This document shows positions 8,077 to 14,974 of a DNA stretch of 15,022 nt, piece by piece; position 1 is the stretch's first letter; every line of letters begins with the position of its first letter. Position numbers and translations under genes: made by a program. The stretch is from Saccharofermentans sp. (GTDB lineage: Bacteria > Bacillota_A > Clostridia > Saccharofermentanales > Saccharofermentanaceae), in contig JAILMZ010000142.1 of the NCBI GenBank assembly GCA_024692105.1, positions 1 to 15,022 of the forward strand. Direction: 5' to 3'. The notes under the pieces were generated by a model that saw nothing but the letters and a program-made list of their open reading frames with translations, made no database searches and had not been told where the DNA came from.

Positions 8077-8774
8077 TCTTCCGAATCCTTAAGCGCGTTC
8101 AGGATCTTATCCTTCATGGCGCTGTCATCAAGATTGTTGATGTCTATCTTCTCGAGCTTTCCGTGATTGAGCAGAACGATCTCGTCGCAGAGGTCCACCG
8201 CCACATCAAGAAGGTGTGTGGAGAAGATCGTGATGCGGCCTTCCTTCTGCTGACGGAAGACGTTCTTCATCTCTTCCGCGACTACGACATCCAAAGTCGT
8301 CAGCGGTTCGTCGAGCAGCATGAGCGGCGGACGCGCGATGATGTTGAGGAGCATCTGCATCTTGTTCTTGGTGCCGTGCGAATAATCACGGAGCAGGCGG
8401 TCTCTGTCGTCTTCCGCGATCTTCATATAATCGAAATACTCGTCTATGGGCTTAACGTCCGTAAGCTCTTCGTGGACTTCGATGAAGAACTTGAGGAACT
8501 CTCTTCCCGTCATGAAATCCGGCACGACAGGGGCTGATACGACATATCCTATGTCCTCGGGGAGGAGGTCCCTGCGCGCACCGTCCTGCTCGAAACAGAA
8601 CGCTCCCGAGTTGTACTCGATGTCGCGGTTGATACAGTTGAAAAGGGTGGTCTTGCCCGAACCGTTTCGCCCCAGAAGACCATAGATCTTTCCTTCTTCG
8701 AAAGTAAAGTCTATCCCCTTGAGGACCTCTTTGGAGCCGTAGCTCTTTACCAGGTTATCAATTATGAATCTCAT
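8073..8774 (-). CDS. ABC transporter ATP-binding protein (exporter type)
   Basis: The 233-residue protein is a single nucleotide-binding domain. Walker A is GRNGSGKT (35-42), Walker B is LMLLDE (151-156), the D-loop is TTLD (159-162) and the switch His is in STH (185-187). The signature motif is YSHGTKNKM (131-139), the relaxed form common in ABC-2/EcsA/BcrA-type exporters rather than LSGGQ. At the Q-loop position the sequence is IGYVVSAP (75-82), with Ser where Gln is usual. It is the first gene of the minus-strand operon and powers the permease encoded next. The ATG has GAGG/AGGA purines upstream and a near-perfect -10 box at 8799-8804. Confidence 0.92.
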   Translation of the reverse strand: MRFIIDNLVKSYGSKEVLKGIDFTFEEGKIYGLLGRNGSGKTTLFNCINRDIEYNSGAFCFEQDGARRDLLPEDIGYVVSAPVVPDFMTGREFLKFFIEVHEELTDVKPIDEYFDYMKIAEDDRDRLLRDYSHGTKNKMQMLLNIIARPPLMLLDEPLTTLDVVVAEEMKNVFRQQKEGRITIFSTHLLDVAVDLCDEIVLLNHGKLEKIDINNLDDSAMKDKILNALKDSEE

Positions 8775-8798
8775 ATTCCTATTACCTCACTGCTTCGT

Positions 8799-8804
8799 AT
8801 TATA
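8799..8804 (-). promoter_or_regulatory. -10 box of the ABC/NUDIX operon promoter
   Basis: On the minus strand this reads TATAAT, 24 bases from the ATG at 8774. The best -35 candidates (TTTGTT at 16 or TTGTTT at 15 bases spacing) are weak and fall inside the 8809-8827 inverted repeat, so the promoter may need help or be controlled there. Confidence 0.55.
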
Positions 8805-8808
8805 GATG

Positions 8809-8839
8809 TTTTGTTATAAAAACAAAATTCAAGTAAAAT
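8809..8839 (+). promoter_or_regulatory. Promoter of the zinc-ribbon/Tim44 gene with an overlapping inverted repeat
   Basis: TTGTTA (8811-8816) and TAAAAT (8834-8839) are exactly 17 bases apart, a good sigma-70-type promoter. A perfect 7-base inverted repeat, TTTTGTT-ATAAA-AACAAAA (8809-8827), covers the -35 box and also the -35 zone of the divergent minus-strand promoter. A protein bound there could control both directions. AAGGGGG (8867-8873) is the likely ribosome binding site, 8 bases before the ATG at 8882. Confidence 0.55.
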
Positions 8840-8881
8840 AAAAACAGTTCGCGTTATTGAACAAATAAGGGGGTAGGGGAT

Positions 8882-10171
8882 ATGTTGAACAAGACTTTCT
8901 GTGAAGAGATGACACGTTACTACGAAGGCGGATCTCAGCCGCTCTGTACGACCAATGATTTCCGTTACAGCCTCGACATGCACGAGCAGAGACTGAAGTC
9001 CAGAGGTCTTAAGATCAGACGCAGGTTTGAGCCTGACACGGAAGCATTATCAAGCGGGCTGATCATGGATTCCGGCGATTACAATATGTCGCTTGGCAGC
9101 ATGCACTCAAGATACGTCTGCGAGTACGTCCGGGACGATGCTTCCAATGCGGTCATTAAGCGCGTCAGTGAAAGACGCATGCTCAACACGATCGAACTGG
9201 ACAAGAAGGATAAGACCGGCATGCCGTCTTTGGATACCGAGATCACATGTCCCAACTGCGGAAGCAGGGGTACATATGCTTCTTTCGCAAAGGGCTGTAC
9301 GTCATGCGGAACGAGGTTTATGCTCGACCAGATATACCCCTGCGTCGAGAATTACTATTCTTATCCCGAACTGGTCAATCATTCGGAGGTCAGGAAGACA
9401 AACAAGAGTTTCGGCAAGGGCGTGGCGACAGCCTTCATCGTTGTCGATTCCCTCACGTTCATCATCACCGTTATAGCGTGCATCGCCACCGGAAACCCGG
9501 TCCCCAATTCGATCCTGTTCGGATTCCTCCTGCTCATACCGGCATCTGCGATAGTCGGCATCATCTCTTTTATCGCATTCATGGCATACGGCGTTACGCT
9601 CGCGGCAAACTTTGCAGGCCAGGCATCCAAGACCATATCCGAAGGCATGGATCTTAATGTCGCGGTCAAGCGCAAGGAGGAGATGGTCGCTGCCCTTACG
9701 CAGTACGATGCAAACTTCTCGTATGAGTATTTCGAAGGCAAGGTGACATCGCACCTGAGGTCCATCGCATATACGTCCGACAGGAAGAACCTTACCGTCT
9801 ATACGGGCACGGGAGATCTGGCAGAGCTTGATGATGTCATCGACATCGAATACAGAGGCGCGCTCGAGTATCTCGGAAGCTCTGTCAAAGATGACGTTCT
9901 CAACGTCGACATCAAGGCATATCTGTTCGTCTCGCATCAACTTAGCGGCGGCGTCATCGACAGACGCAAGCAGCAGTACAAGATGCGCATGAGCAGGAAA
10001 CTTCAGCAGAAGACAAAGCCCGGGTATTCGATCCATGCAGTTAACTGCGTATCGTGCGGAATCTCTTTCGACGCTGCTTATCAGCTGACATGCCCTGTCT
10101 GCGGTCACGGCTACGAACCGATGCTTGATGACTGGATCGTTACGCACATGGTCATTGATCAGGACATTTGA
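8882..10171 (+). CDS. Membrane protein with two zinc ribbons and a Tim44-like domain
   Basis: The 429-residue protein has a hydrophilic N-terminus (1-115). A zinc ribbon follows at 123-142 (CPNCG ... CTSCG), then two membrane helices (about 181-203 and 211-237). A domain at about 275-372 begins YDANFSYEYFEGKVTSHLRS (275-294), and its spacing and pattern resemble bacterial Tim44-like domains. A second zinc ribbon is at 389-407 (CVSCG ... CPVCG). There is no signal peptide; the hairpin-like helix pair likely leaves both ribbons in the cytoplasm. Tim44-like proteins bind membranes or partner proteins, but the role of these bacterial zinc-ribbon versions is not established. It is divergently transcribed from the ABC operon and stands alone. 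The Tim44 assignment is by pattern and moderately sure; the ribbons and helices are seen directly. Confidence 0.75.
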   Translation: MLNKTFCEEMTRYYEGGSQPLCTTNDFRYSLDMHEQRLKSRGLKIRRRFEPDTEALSSGLIMDSGDYNMSLGSMHSRYVCEYVRDDASNAVIKRVSERRMLNTIELDKKDKTGMPSLDTEITCPNCGSRGTYASFAKGCTSCGTRFMLDQIYPCVENYYSYPELVNHSEVRKTNKSFGKGVATAFIVVDSLTFIITVIACIATGNPVPNSILFGFLLLIPASAIVGIISFIAFMAYGVTLAANFAGQASKTISEGMDLNVAVKRKEEMVAALTQYDANFSYEYFEGKVTSHLRSIAYTSDRKNLTVYTGTGDLAELDDVIDIEYRGALEYLGSSVKDDVLNVDIKAYLFVSHQLSGGVIDRRKQQYKMRMSRKLQQKTKPGYSIHAVNCVSCGISFDAAYQLTCPVCGHGYEPMLDDWIVTHMVIDQDI

Positions 10172-10250
10172 TGTCAGGACCTAAAGAAAATTTTATCCGC
10201 AAAATAGAATAAAAAAACCGCAATTATAAAATCCGGTATAAACCCGATAG

Positions 10251-10284
10251 TATAATTAAACTATCTGTTTTCTAACACGGAGGG
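10251..10284 (+). promoter_or_regulatory. -10 box and RBS of the GH3 gene
   Basis: TATAAT at 10251-10256 is a perfect -10 box, but no good -35 box sits 16-18 bases upstream. GGAGGG at 10279-10284 is a strong ribosome binding site only 4 bases from the ATG at 10289. The rest of 10172-10288 is AT-rich, and no convincing terminator is seen after the preceding gene. Confidence 0.5.
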
Positions 10285-10288
10285 TTTT

Positions 10289-13087
10289 ATGCCTGAACTG
10301 ACACTTGATTGGAAAAAGTATATCGAGACCGCGGTAGTGACTGCTGCCGAAGGTATCGTAATGCTCGAGAATAAGAATGAAGCACTCCCGCTCAAGAGCG
10401 GCACGCATGTGGCTCTGTTCGGAAGGATGCAGACACACTACTACAAGTCCGGCACCGGTTCCGGCGGCATGGTAAATGTCTCGCACATCACGGACATCCG
10501 CGAAGGTCTTGCAGACAGCACTGCAATTACTCTCGACAGGGAACTCATGGACATCTACGACAAGTGGGATGCGGAGAACCCCATCTCTGCCGATCTTGGC
10601 TGGGGACAGGAGGCCTGGTCACAGCCCGAGATGCCTCTTACCGTTGATCTTTGCAAGGAGCTTGCATCGCGCAACGATGCTGCCGTCATCGTCATCGCAA
10701 GGACCGCAGGAGAGGACAGGGACAACACTGCCGACAAGGGTTCATTCTATCTGTCTGACAGCGAGGAAGACATGCTTAAGGCAGTATCTTCCGCATTTGA
10801 CCGCACGATCGTCCTTCTCAATGTCGGCAACATAATCGACATGGCATTCGTAAACAAGTACGACATCAAATCCGTCCTCTATGTATGGCAGGGCGGCATG
10901 ATCGGAGGCACTGCCGTGGCAAGAGTGCTTACGGGAGAAGAGAATCCTTCCGGATGCCTTACGGACACCATCGCCAAGAGCCTGGAAGACTATCCCGCAA
11001 ATGATAATTTCGGCAATGTCGATCCCCATGAGGATATCTACTGTGAAGACATCTTTGTAGGCTACAGGTATTTCGAGACGTTTGCAAAAGATGACGTGCT
11101 GTACCCATTCGGCGCAGGTCTGTCCTATACCGATTTCAGCCTGGAAGATACAGAGTTCTCCTTTGACGGAGACAAGGTGACGGTTAGCGTTACAGTGAGA
11201 AATACCGGACGCGTCTCCGGCAAGAAGGCAGTCATGCTCTATGCCGAAGCACCGCAGGGAAAACTCTCCAAACCGGCCAGAGTCCTCGCAGGTTTTACCA
11301 AGACGGGATGCATCCCCGCAGGCGAGTCCGAGAAGGTTACGATAACGGCGCCCAAGAGGACGTTTGCTTCTTTCGACGATGACGGAAGGGCAGGTCTCGG
11401 AACGGGATTCGTATTAGAAAGCGGAACATACGATTTCTACATCGGCAGCAATATAAGGACGGCAGAGACAGCCGGATCTTTCACGCTCGAGACGGCTGAA
11501 CTCGCAGAGGCTCTGGAGTGCGCACTGATGCCGAACAAACCGTTCAAGAGACTCACTGCCGTAAAGACGGTAGACGGTTTTGAGAAGGCATATGAAGATG
11601 CTCCCAGGGGAGACAAGAAGTGGATCGAGTCATGCCTCGACAGAGTTGCTCCCGAGATACCGCAGACAGGCGATAAGGGTATAAAGCTTGCTGACGTTAA
11701 GAGCGGCAAGCACACCATGGATGAATTCATCGCGCAGCTTACCGACGAGGATCTCTGCCTCATCATAAGGGGCGAAGGCATGGGAAGCCCCAAGGTCACG
11801 ATAGGTACCGCGGCAGGTTTCGCAGGCATCTCCAAGGAACTCAAGGAACTCGGCATCCCGGCACTGTGCTGCTCGGACGGTCCTTCCGGAATGAGAATGG
11901 ATTCGGGCAAGAAGGCATTCGCACTTCCCAACGGCACATGCCTCGCTTCGACTTTCAACACCGGCCTGGTTGAAGATCTTTACACATACCTCGGAATAGA
12001 GATGGTATCCAATAACATCGATTCCATCTTAGGCCCCGGCATCAACATCCACAGACATCCGCTGAACGGAAGGAACTTCGAGTATTTCTCCGAAGATCCG
12101 CTCCTGACCGGAAAGATGGCCATTGCCCAGGTCAAGGCTCTCGAGAAGAATTCCGTCACGCCGACGATCAAGCATCTGTGTGCAAACAACCGCGAGACTG
12201 AAAGACGTCTCATGAATTCCGTTGTGTCACAGCGTGCGATGCGTGAGATATATCTGCCCGCTTTTGAGATCGCCATCAGGGAAGGCGGCGCCAGGAGCGT
12301 AATGAGCAGCTACAACATGATCAGCGGTATATACAGCGCCTGCAACTACGACCAGAACACCATGATCCTCCGCGAGCAGTGGGGATTTACAGGCATTGTG
12401 ATGAGCGACTGGTGGGCGTATATCAGCAAGGACGGAAAAGAGACTTCCGAGTATTCTCTCGAAGACCACTCCGCCATGGCAAGATCACAGAACGACGTAT
12501 ATATGGTCTGCACGACGGTCGAGAGATCGGCGATAGATGAAGCTGACACATATGCGAATCTTACTTCCGGAAACGGCAAGATAACCAGGGCAGAACTTCA
12601 GAGAAACGCAGCCAACATCTTAAGGTTTGCGATGAACACTCCCGCCATGGCAAGAGTCGAAGGAAAGGGCGTTACCGTCAAGCACGAGAACAGTCCTTTT
12701 GCAGAGGATGATGTCGATCCGTCTGCAGGTATCTTCTTCGAATTCGAAGGCGATGAGATCACCATCAACTGCCAGGAAGTATTGTCCGGCAGGGACATCC
12801 TGTTCGGATTTACCGCCGACAAGGCCGGTGTCTATGAGTTCTCGATGACGGCATCTTCGGACCTCAATCCGCTTGCGCAGATCCCGATGACCGTCTACTA
12901 CACGAGCATCCCCGTCGCAGTAATCACCTGGAACGGAAGCAACGGTGAGGATGTGACCAAGACATCCGAGTTCATGATGTATTCAAGGAACGCAGTGTTC
13001 AGGATGCACCTGTCATCTGCGGGCGTTACGCCTAAGACGATCACCATCAGGTACTTAAGACCGTTCGACGAAGAAGAAAGCAAATAA
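10289..13087 (+). CDS. Glycoside hydrolase family 3 enzyme with swapped domain order (beta-glucosidase-like)
   Basis: The 932-residue protein has no signal peptide, so it acts in the cytoplasm, probably on imported oligosaccharides. The domains are in permuted order. The GH3 C-terminal alpha/beta sandwich comes first (about 10-280), with AVIVIARTAGEDRDN (132-146); Glu142 is the likely acid/base. An Fn3-like domain follows (about 285-400). The TIM-barrel domain then has CCSDGPSG (527-534), the KHL motif (628-630), ETERR (636-640) and GIVMSDWWA (702-710); Asp707 is the predicted nucleophile. The same swapped order is known for Ruminococcus albus and Butyrivibrio beta-glucosidases. A further 140 residues (790-932), beta-rich, end the protein and are unassigned. 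Both catalytic residues are present, so it should be active; beta-glucoside versus beta-xyloside preference cannot be read. There are no sugar transporter or regulator neighbours. Confidence 0.92.
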   Translation: MPELTLDWKKYIETAVVTAAEGIVMLENKNEALPLKSGTHVALFGRMQTHYYKSGTGSGGMVNVSHITDIREGLADSTAITLDRELMDIYDKWDAENPISADLGWGQEAWSQPEMPLTVDLCKELASRNDAAVIVIARTAGEDRDNTADKGSFYLSDSEEDMLKAVSSAFDRTIVLLNVGNIIDMAFVNKYDIKSVLYVWQGGMIGGTAVARVLTGEENPSGCLTDTIAKSLEDYPANDNFGNVDPHEDIYCEDIFVGYRYFETFAKDDVLYPFGAGLSYTDFSLEDTEFSFDGDKVTVSVTVRNTGRVSGKKAVMLYAEAPQGKLSKPARVLAGFTKTGCIPAGESEKVTITAPKRTFASFDDDGRAGLGTGFVLESGTYDFYIGSNIRTAETAGSFTLETAELAEALECALMPNKPFKRLTAVKTVDGFEKAYEDAPRGDKKWIESCLDRVAPEIPQTGDKGIKLADVKSGKHTMDEFIAQLTDEDLCLIIRGEGMGSPKVTIGTAAGFAGISKELKELGIPALCCSDGPSGMRMDSGKKAFALPNGTCLASTFNTGLVEDLYTYLGIEMVSNNIDSILGPGINIHRHPLNGRNFEYFSEDPLLTGKMAIAQVKALEKNSVTPTIKHLCANNRETERRLMNSVVSQRAMREIYLPAFEIAIREGGARSVMSSYNMISGIYSACNYDQNTMILREQWGFTGIVMSDWWAYISKDGKETSEYSLEDHSAMARSQNDVYMVCTTVERSAIDEADTYANLTSGNGKITRAELQRNAANILRFAMNTPAMARVEGKGVTVKHENSPFAEDDVDPSAGIFFEFEGDEITINCQEVLSGRDILFGFTADKAGVYEFSMTASSDLNPLAQIPMTVYYTSIPVAVITWNGSNGEDVTKTSEFMMYSRNAVFRMHLSSAGVTPKTITIRYLRPFDEEESK

Positions 13088-13101
13088 TAAATCTTCAGAT
13101 T

Positions 13102-13110
13102 TGTTATAAT
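13102..13110 (+). promoter_or_regulatory. Extended -10 promoter candidate for the TTG-started gene
   Basis: TGTTATAAT is a perfect extended -10 element (TGn-TATAAT) with no -35 match. Transcription would begin near 13117, inside the left arm of the GH3 terminator hairpin, so the new transcript would lack a full hairpin and escape termination. This is a compact arrangement but could be coincidence. Confidence 0.4.
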
Positions 13111-13114
13111 ATAG

Positions 13115-13144
13115 CCGGTCCGCAAATCGGGCCGGATATTTTTT
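13115..13144 (+). terminator. Intrinsic terminator after the GH3 gene
   Basis: CCGGTCCG-CAAAT-CGGGCCGG forms an 8-base stem with one T:G wobble and a 5-base loop. Flanking AATAT/ATATT can extend it, and a run of six T (13139-13144) follows. It starts 27 bases past the GH3 stop codon. Confidence 0.88.
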
Positions 13145-13162
13145 ATCGGGAGAGATCAGGAT

Positions 13163-14065
13163 TTGCGCAGAGACTACTTTACATGCGTTTTTCTCGGACT
13201 TATCGCAGGAGCGCTGATGTTCGTGTGTTTCGCGCCGCCGTACTTTGTCTACGGCGGGATAGACATGAGGGTATTCACGCCTCTTGAGATATGCATGAGC
13301 TTCCTGTACTTTCTCTTTTTCGTGCTGTTCCTGCCCATCTGGGGTGCATACCGCAAGAAGATATGGATCAACTTCGGTCTGGCGGCATACGGCGTGCTCG
13401 CATACCTTCCGGCGCTCTTCCATCCCTCGGCTGAGGCGATGGTCGATCCGGGTCTCGGAACACAGATCAAGGCAATGCTCCTTAAGGGAATATATTCGAT
13501 GGTTCAGGCTCCTTTTGCAGGCGTGTCTGCGCTTATGGGCAACGTTTTTGCTTCCAAGACGGTATACTGGATCCTTCCGCTGTCGCTCATATGGCTCCTG
13601 ATCTTCAAGGTCGGAAGGTTCTACCGCAATGCGTATCTTACGGACAGACTTAGCGCAAAGCCTGAGCAGGAAGCTCCTTCGGAACCGCCTCTGCACGAAC
13701 AGCAGGAACCTGAGATCTTAGGCACTGTCATATCCGCACCGGTATCTGCGGCATCGCCTGCTGATGTTACAAGGCAGGCGGCACCAAAAGCTGAACCCGC
13801 GCCCCAACCGGCAAGAACTGCACAGCAGCAGCCTTCGGTCAAACCTCCCGTAAGACCGGTACACATCAAGGCGCCTGAGAAGAAGGAAGAAGTCATACAG
13901 CTCGGAGCACCCAAGGCAAAGCCTGCAACAGACGATGTTATCCAGCTCGGCGCCCCGAAGGCAGCACCCAAGACCGATGATGTCATACAGTTCGGACCGC
14001 CGCCTTCAAAGCCTGATGACGTTATCATCCTGGGCGCACCGGAACCGCCGAAGTTCAATGAATAA
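13163..14065 (+). CDS. Membrane protein of unknown function with a proline-rich tail carrying VIxLGAP repeats
   Basis: The 300-residue protein is read from a TTG start (13163-13165), preceded by GGGAGAG and AGGA purines; no ATG fits before the first helix. Four or five hydrophobic segments fill the N-terminal half (about 5-30, 38-62, 68-86, a weaker one at 105-126 and 133-150), followed by a positive RFYRNAYLTDR (152-162), which suggests a cytoplasmic tail. The tail (165-300) is rich in Pro, Ala, Gln and Glu, so is probably disordered. It ends in four short motifs: EEVIQLGAP (242-250), DDVIQLGAP (257-265), DDVIQFGPP (272-280) and DDVIILGAP (285-293). I do not recognise the family. The even spacing suggests several identical docking sites for one partner. 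The gene has no clear link to the GH3 enzyme upstream, from which a terminator separates it. Confidence 0.8.
   Translation: MRRDYFTCVFLGLIAGALMFVCFAPPYFVYGGIDMRVFTPLEICMSFLYFLFFVLFLPIWGAYRKKIWINFGLAAYGVLAYLPALFHPSAEAMVDPGLGTQIKAMLLKGIYSMVQAPFAGVSALMGNVFASKTVYWILPLSLIWLLIFKVGRFYRNAYLTDRLSAKPEQEAPSEPPLHEQQEPEILGTVISAPVSAASPADVTRQAAPKAEPAPQPARTAQQQPSVKPPVRPVHIKAPEKKEEVIQLGAPKAKPATDDVIQLGAPKAAPKTDDVIQFGPPPSKPDDVIILGAPEPPKFNE
13886..14041 (+). repeat. Four (D/E)(D/E)VIx(L/F)G(A/P)P motif repeats in the membrane protein tail
   Basis: Copies start at residues 242, 257, 272 and 285, giving spacings of 15, 15 and 13. The linkers are Lys/Pro/Ala/Thr-rich (KAKPAT, KAAPKT, PSKP). Codons differ between copies (for example GTCATACAG and GTTATCCAG), so the amino acids are kept while the DNA has drifted. 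A degenerate relative may be EILGTVISAP at 184-193. Confidence 0.85.
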
Positions 14066-14084
14066 GGCATGCTGACACGCGTAG

Positions 14085-14138
14085 TTGAAAACAGATATAA
14101 GTCCTTGTAAAATATTACAGTTTATCTAGGAACAGGAG
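14085..14138 (+). promoter_or_regulatory. Promoter and RBS of the hemolysin III-like gene
   Basis: TTGAAA (14085-14090) and TAAAAT (14108-14113) are 17 bases apart, a good sigma-70-type promoter. AGGAG at 14134-14138 lies 11 bases before the ATG at 14150, a slightly long spacing. No terminator is visible after the upstream gene, so some read-through into this gene is possible. Confidence 0.6.
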
Positions 14139-14149
14139 CTTTCATATAA

Positions 14150-14974
14150 ATGGCAAAGAACAAGAAATTCTGGAAAACCTTCGTCGCGGGCAGTGACGAT
14201 ATCAAGCACGCTGCAACGACCGGAGAAGATCCCCTTGAGGAAGGCCTCAAGGATCTTACATGGTTTGAGAGCTCCCGCCGTGCAGTAAAGCGCGGTCTTC
14301 ACAAGACATATGAGACATTCGGTGAGGAAGTGGGCAACTCCATTACTGCAGGTGTTCCTGCGCTTCTTCTTCTCTGTCTCCTTCCGTTTGCGGCTATCAA
14401 TGCGTATGTCAGTGCAAGTGCGGCAGAAGGTGCCACGCAGACTTCAATTGTCCTGGCTGTCATCGGTATCTCCGCATTCATAATCACTCTGGTGCTGTCG
14501 CTCCTGTTCTCGACGATCTATCACTTCATGAAGCACGGCACGCCTCATAAGAGGATCATGGACAAACTCAACAGGTCCGTCGCATACTTCGCTATCCTCG
14601 GAGCATACACACCCGTCTGCATCAGGTTCTTAGGTCCCGTCTCAGGCCCCGTCCTTTTCGCACTCGAGGCAGCGATGGCAGTCGCAGGCGTCCTCGTAAC
14701 CGCTCTTACTTATCCGCATACAAAGGTCGGCAAGGCCTTTACATACATCCTCTACGCAGCAATGGGCTGGGCGATCATATTCAGGATCGGAGAGTTCCAT
14801 GCGAACGCTTCGACACTCTGCTTCTGGCTCATCTTATCCGGTGCGTTTGTCTATACCGTGGGTATCTTCTTCGGACCTTCCAAGAGGTTCAAGTTCTCAC
14901 ACATGGTATGGCATTTCTTCGTTCTCGCAGCCGTGGTGCTCCACGTGCTGGGCTTCGTTTTCTTCTTCGGCTGA
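14150..14974 (+). CDS. Hemolysin III / PAQR family membrane protein
   Basis: The 274-residue protein has seven predicted helices (about 66-88, 98-122, 143-160, 165-187, 195-212, 221-241 and 252-273). Family landmarks are EEVGNSITAG (59-68), STIYHF (121-126), MDKLNRSVAY ... GAYTPVCI (137-158) and HMVWHFFVLAAVVLH (251-265). His125, His251 and His255, with Asp138, match the metal-site residues of PAQR/HlyIII proteins. Two oddities are an extra hydrophilic N-terminus of about 55 residues, rich in charged amino acids, and Ala67 where the family usually has His in the 'NSxTHG' motif. Some members lyse cells when overexpressed; the normal role is unclear, with membrane lipid or fluidity sensing proposed. 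It has its own promoter and probably stands alone. Confidence 0.9.
   Translation: MAKNKKFWKTFVAGSDDIKHAATTGEDPLEEGLKDLTWFESSRRAVKRGLHKTYETFGEEVGNSITAGVPALLLLCLLPFAAINAYVSASAAEGATQTSIVLAVIGISAFIITLVLSLLFSTIYHFMKHGTPHKRIMDKLNRSVAYFAILGAYTPVCIRFLGPVSGPVLFALEAAMAVAGVLVTALTYPHTKVGKAFTYILYAAMGWAIIFRIGEFHANASTLCFWLILSGAFVYTVGIFFGPSKRFKFSHMVWHFFVLAAVVLHVLGFVFFFG

Noticed and set aside
8809..8827. Inverted repeat TTTTGTT-N5-AACAAAA as a bidirectional terminator
   Set aside because: It has almost no G:C pairs and lies between divergent gene starts, so an operator or chance palindrome is more likely.
9302..10147. 281-codon minus-strand open frame opposite the zinc-ribbon/Tim44 gene
   Set aside because: The plus-strand product has two intact zinc ribbons, membrane helices, promoter and RBS; the antisense product is a charged, unstructured-looking shadow.
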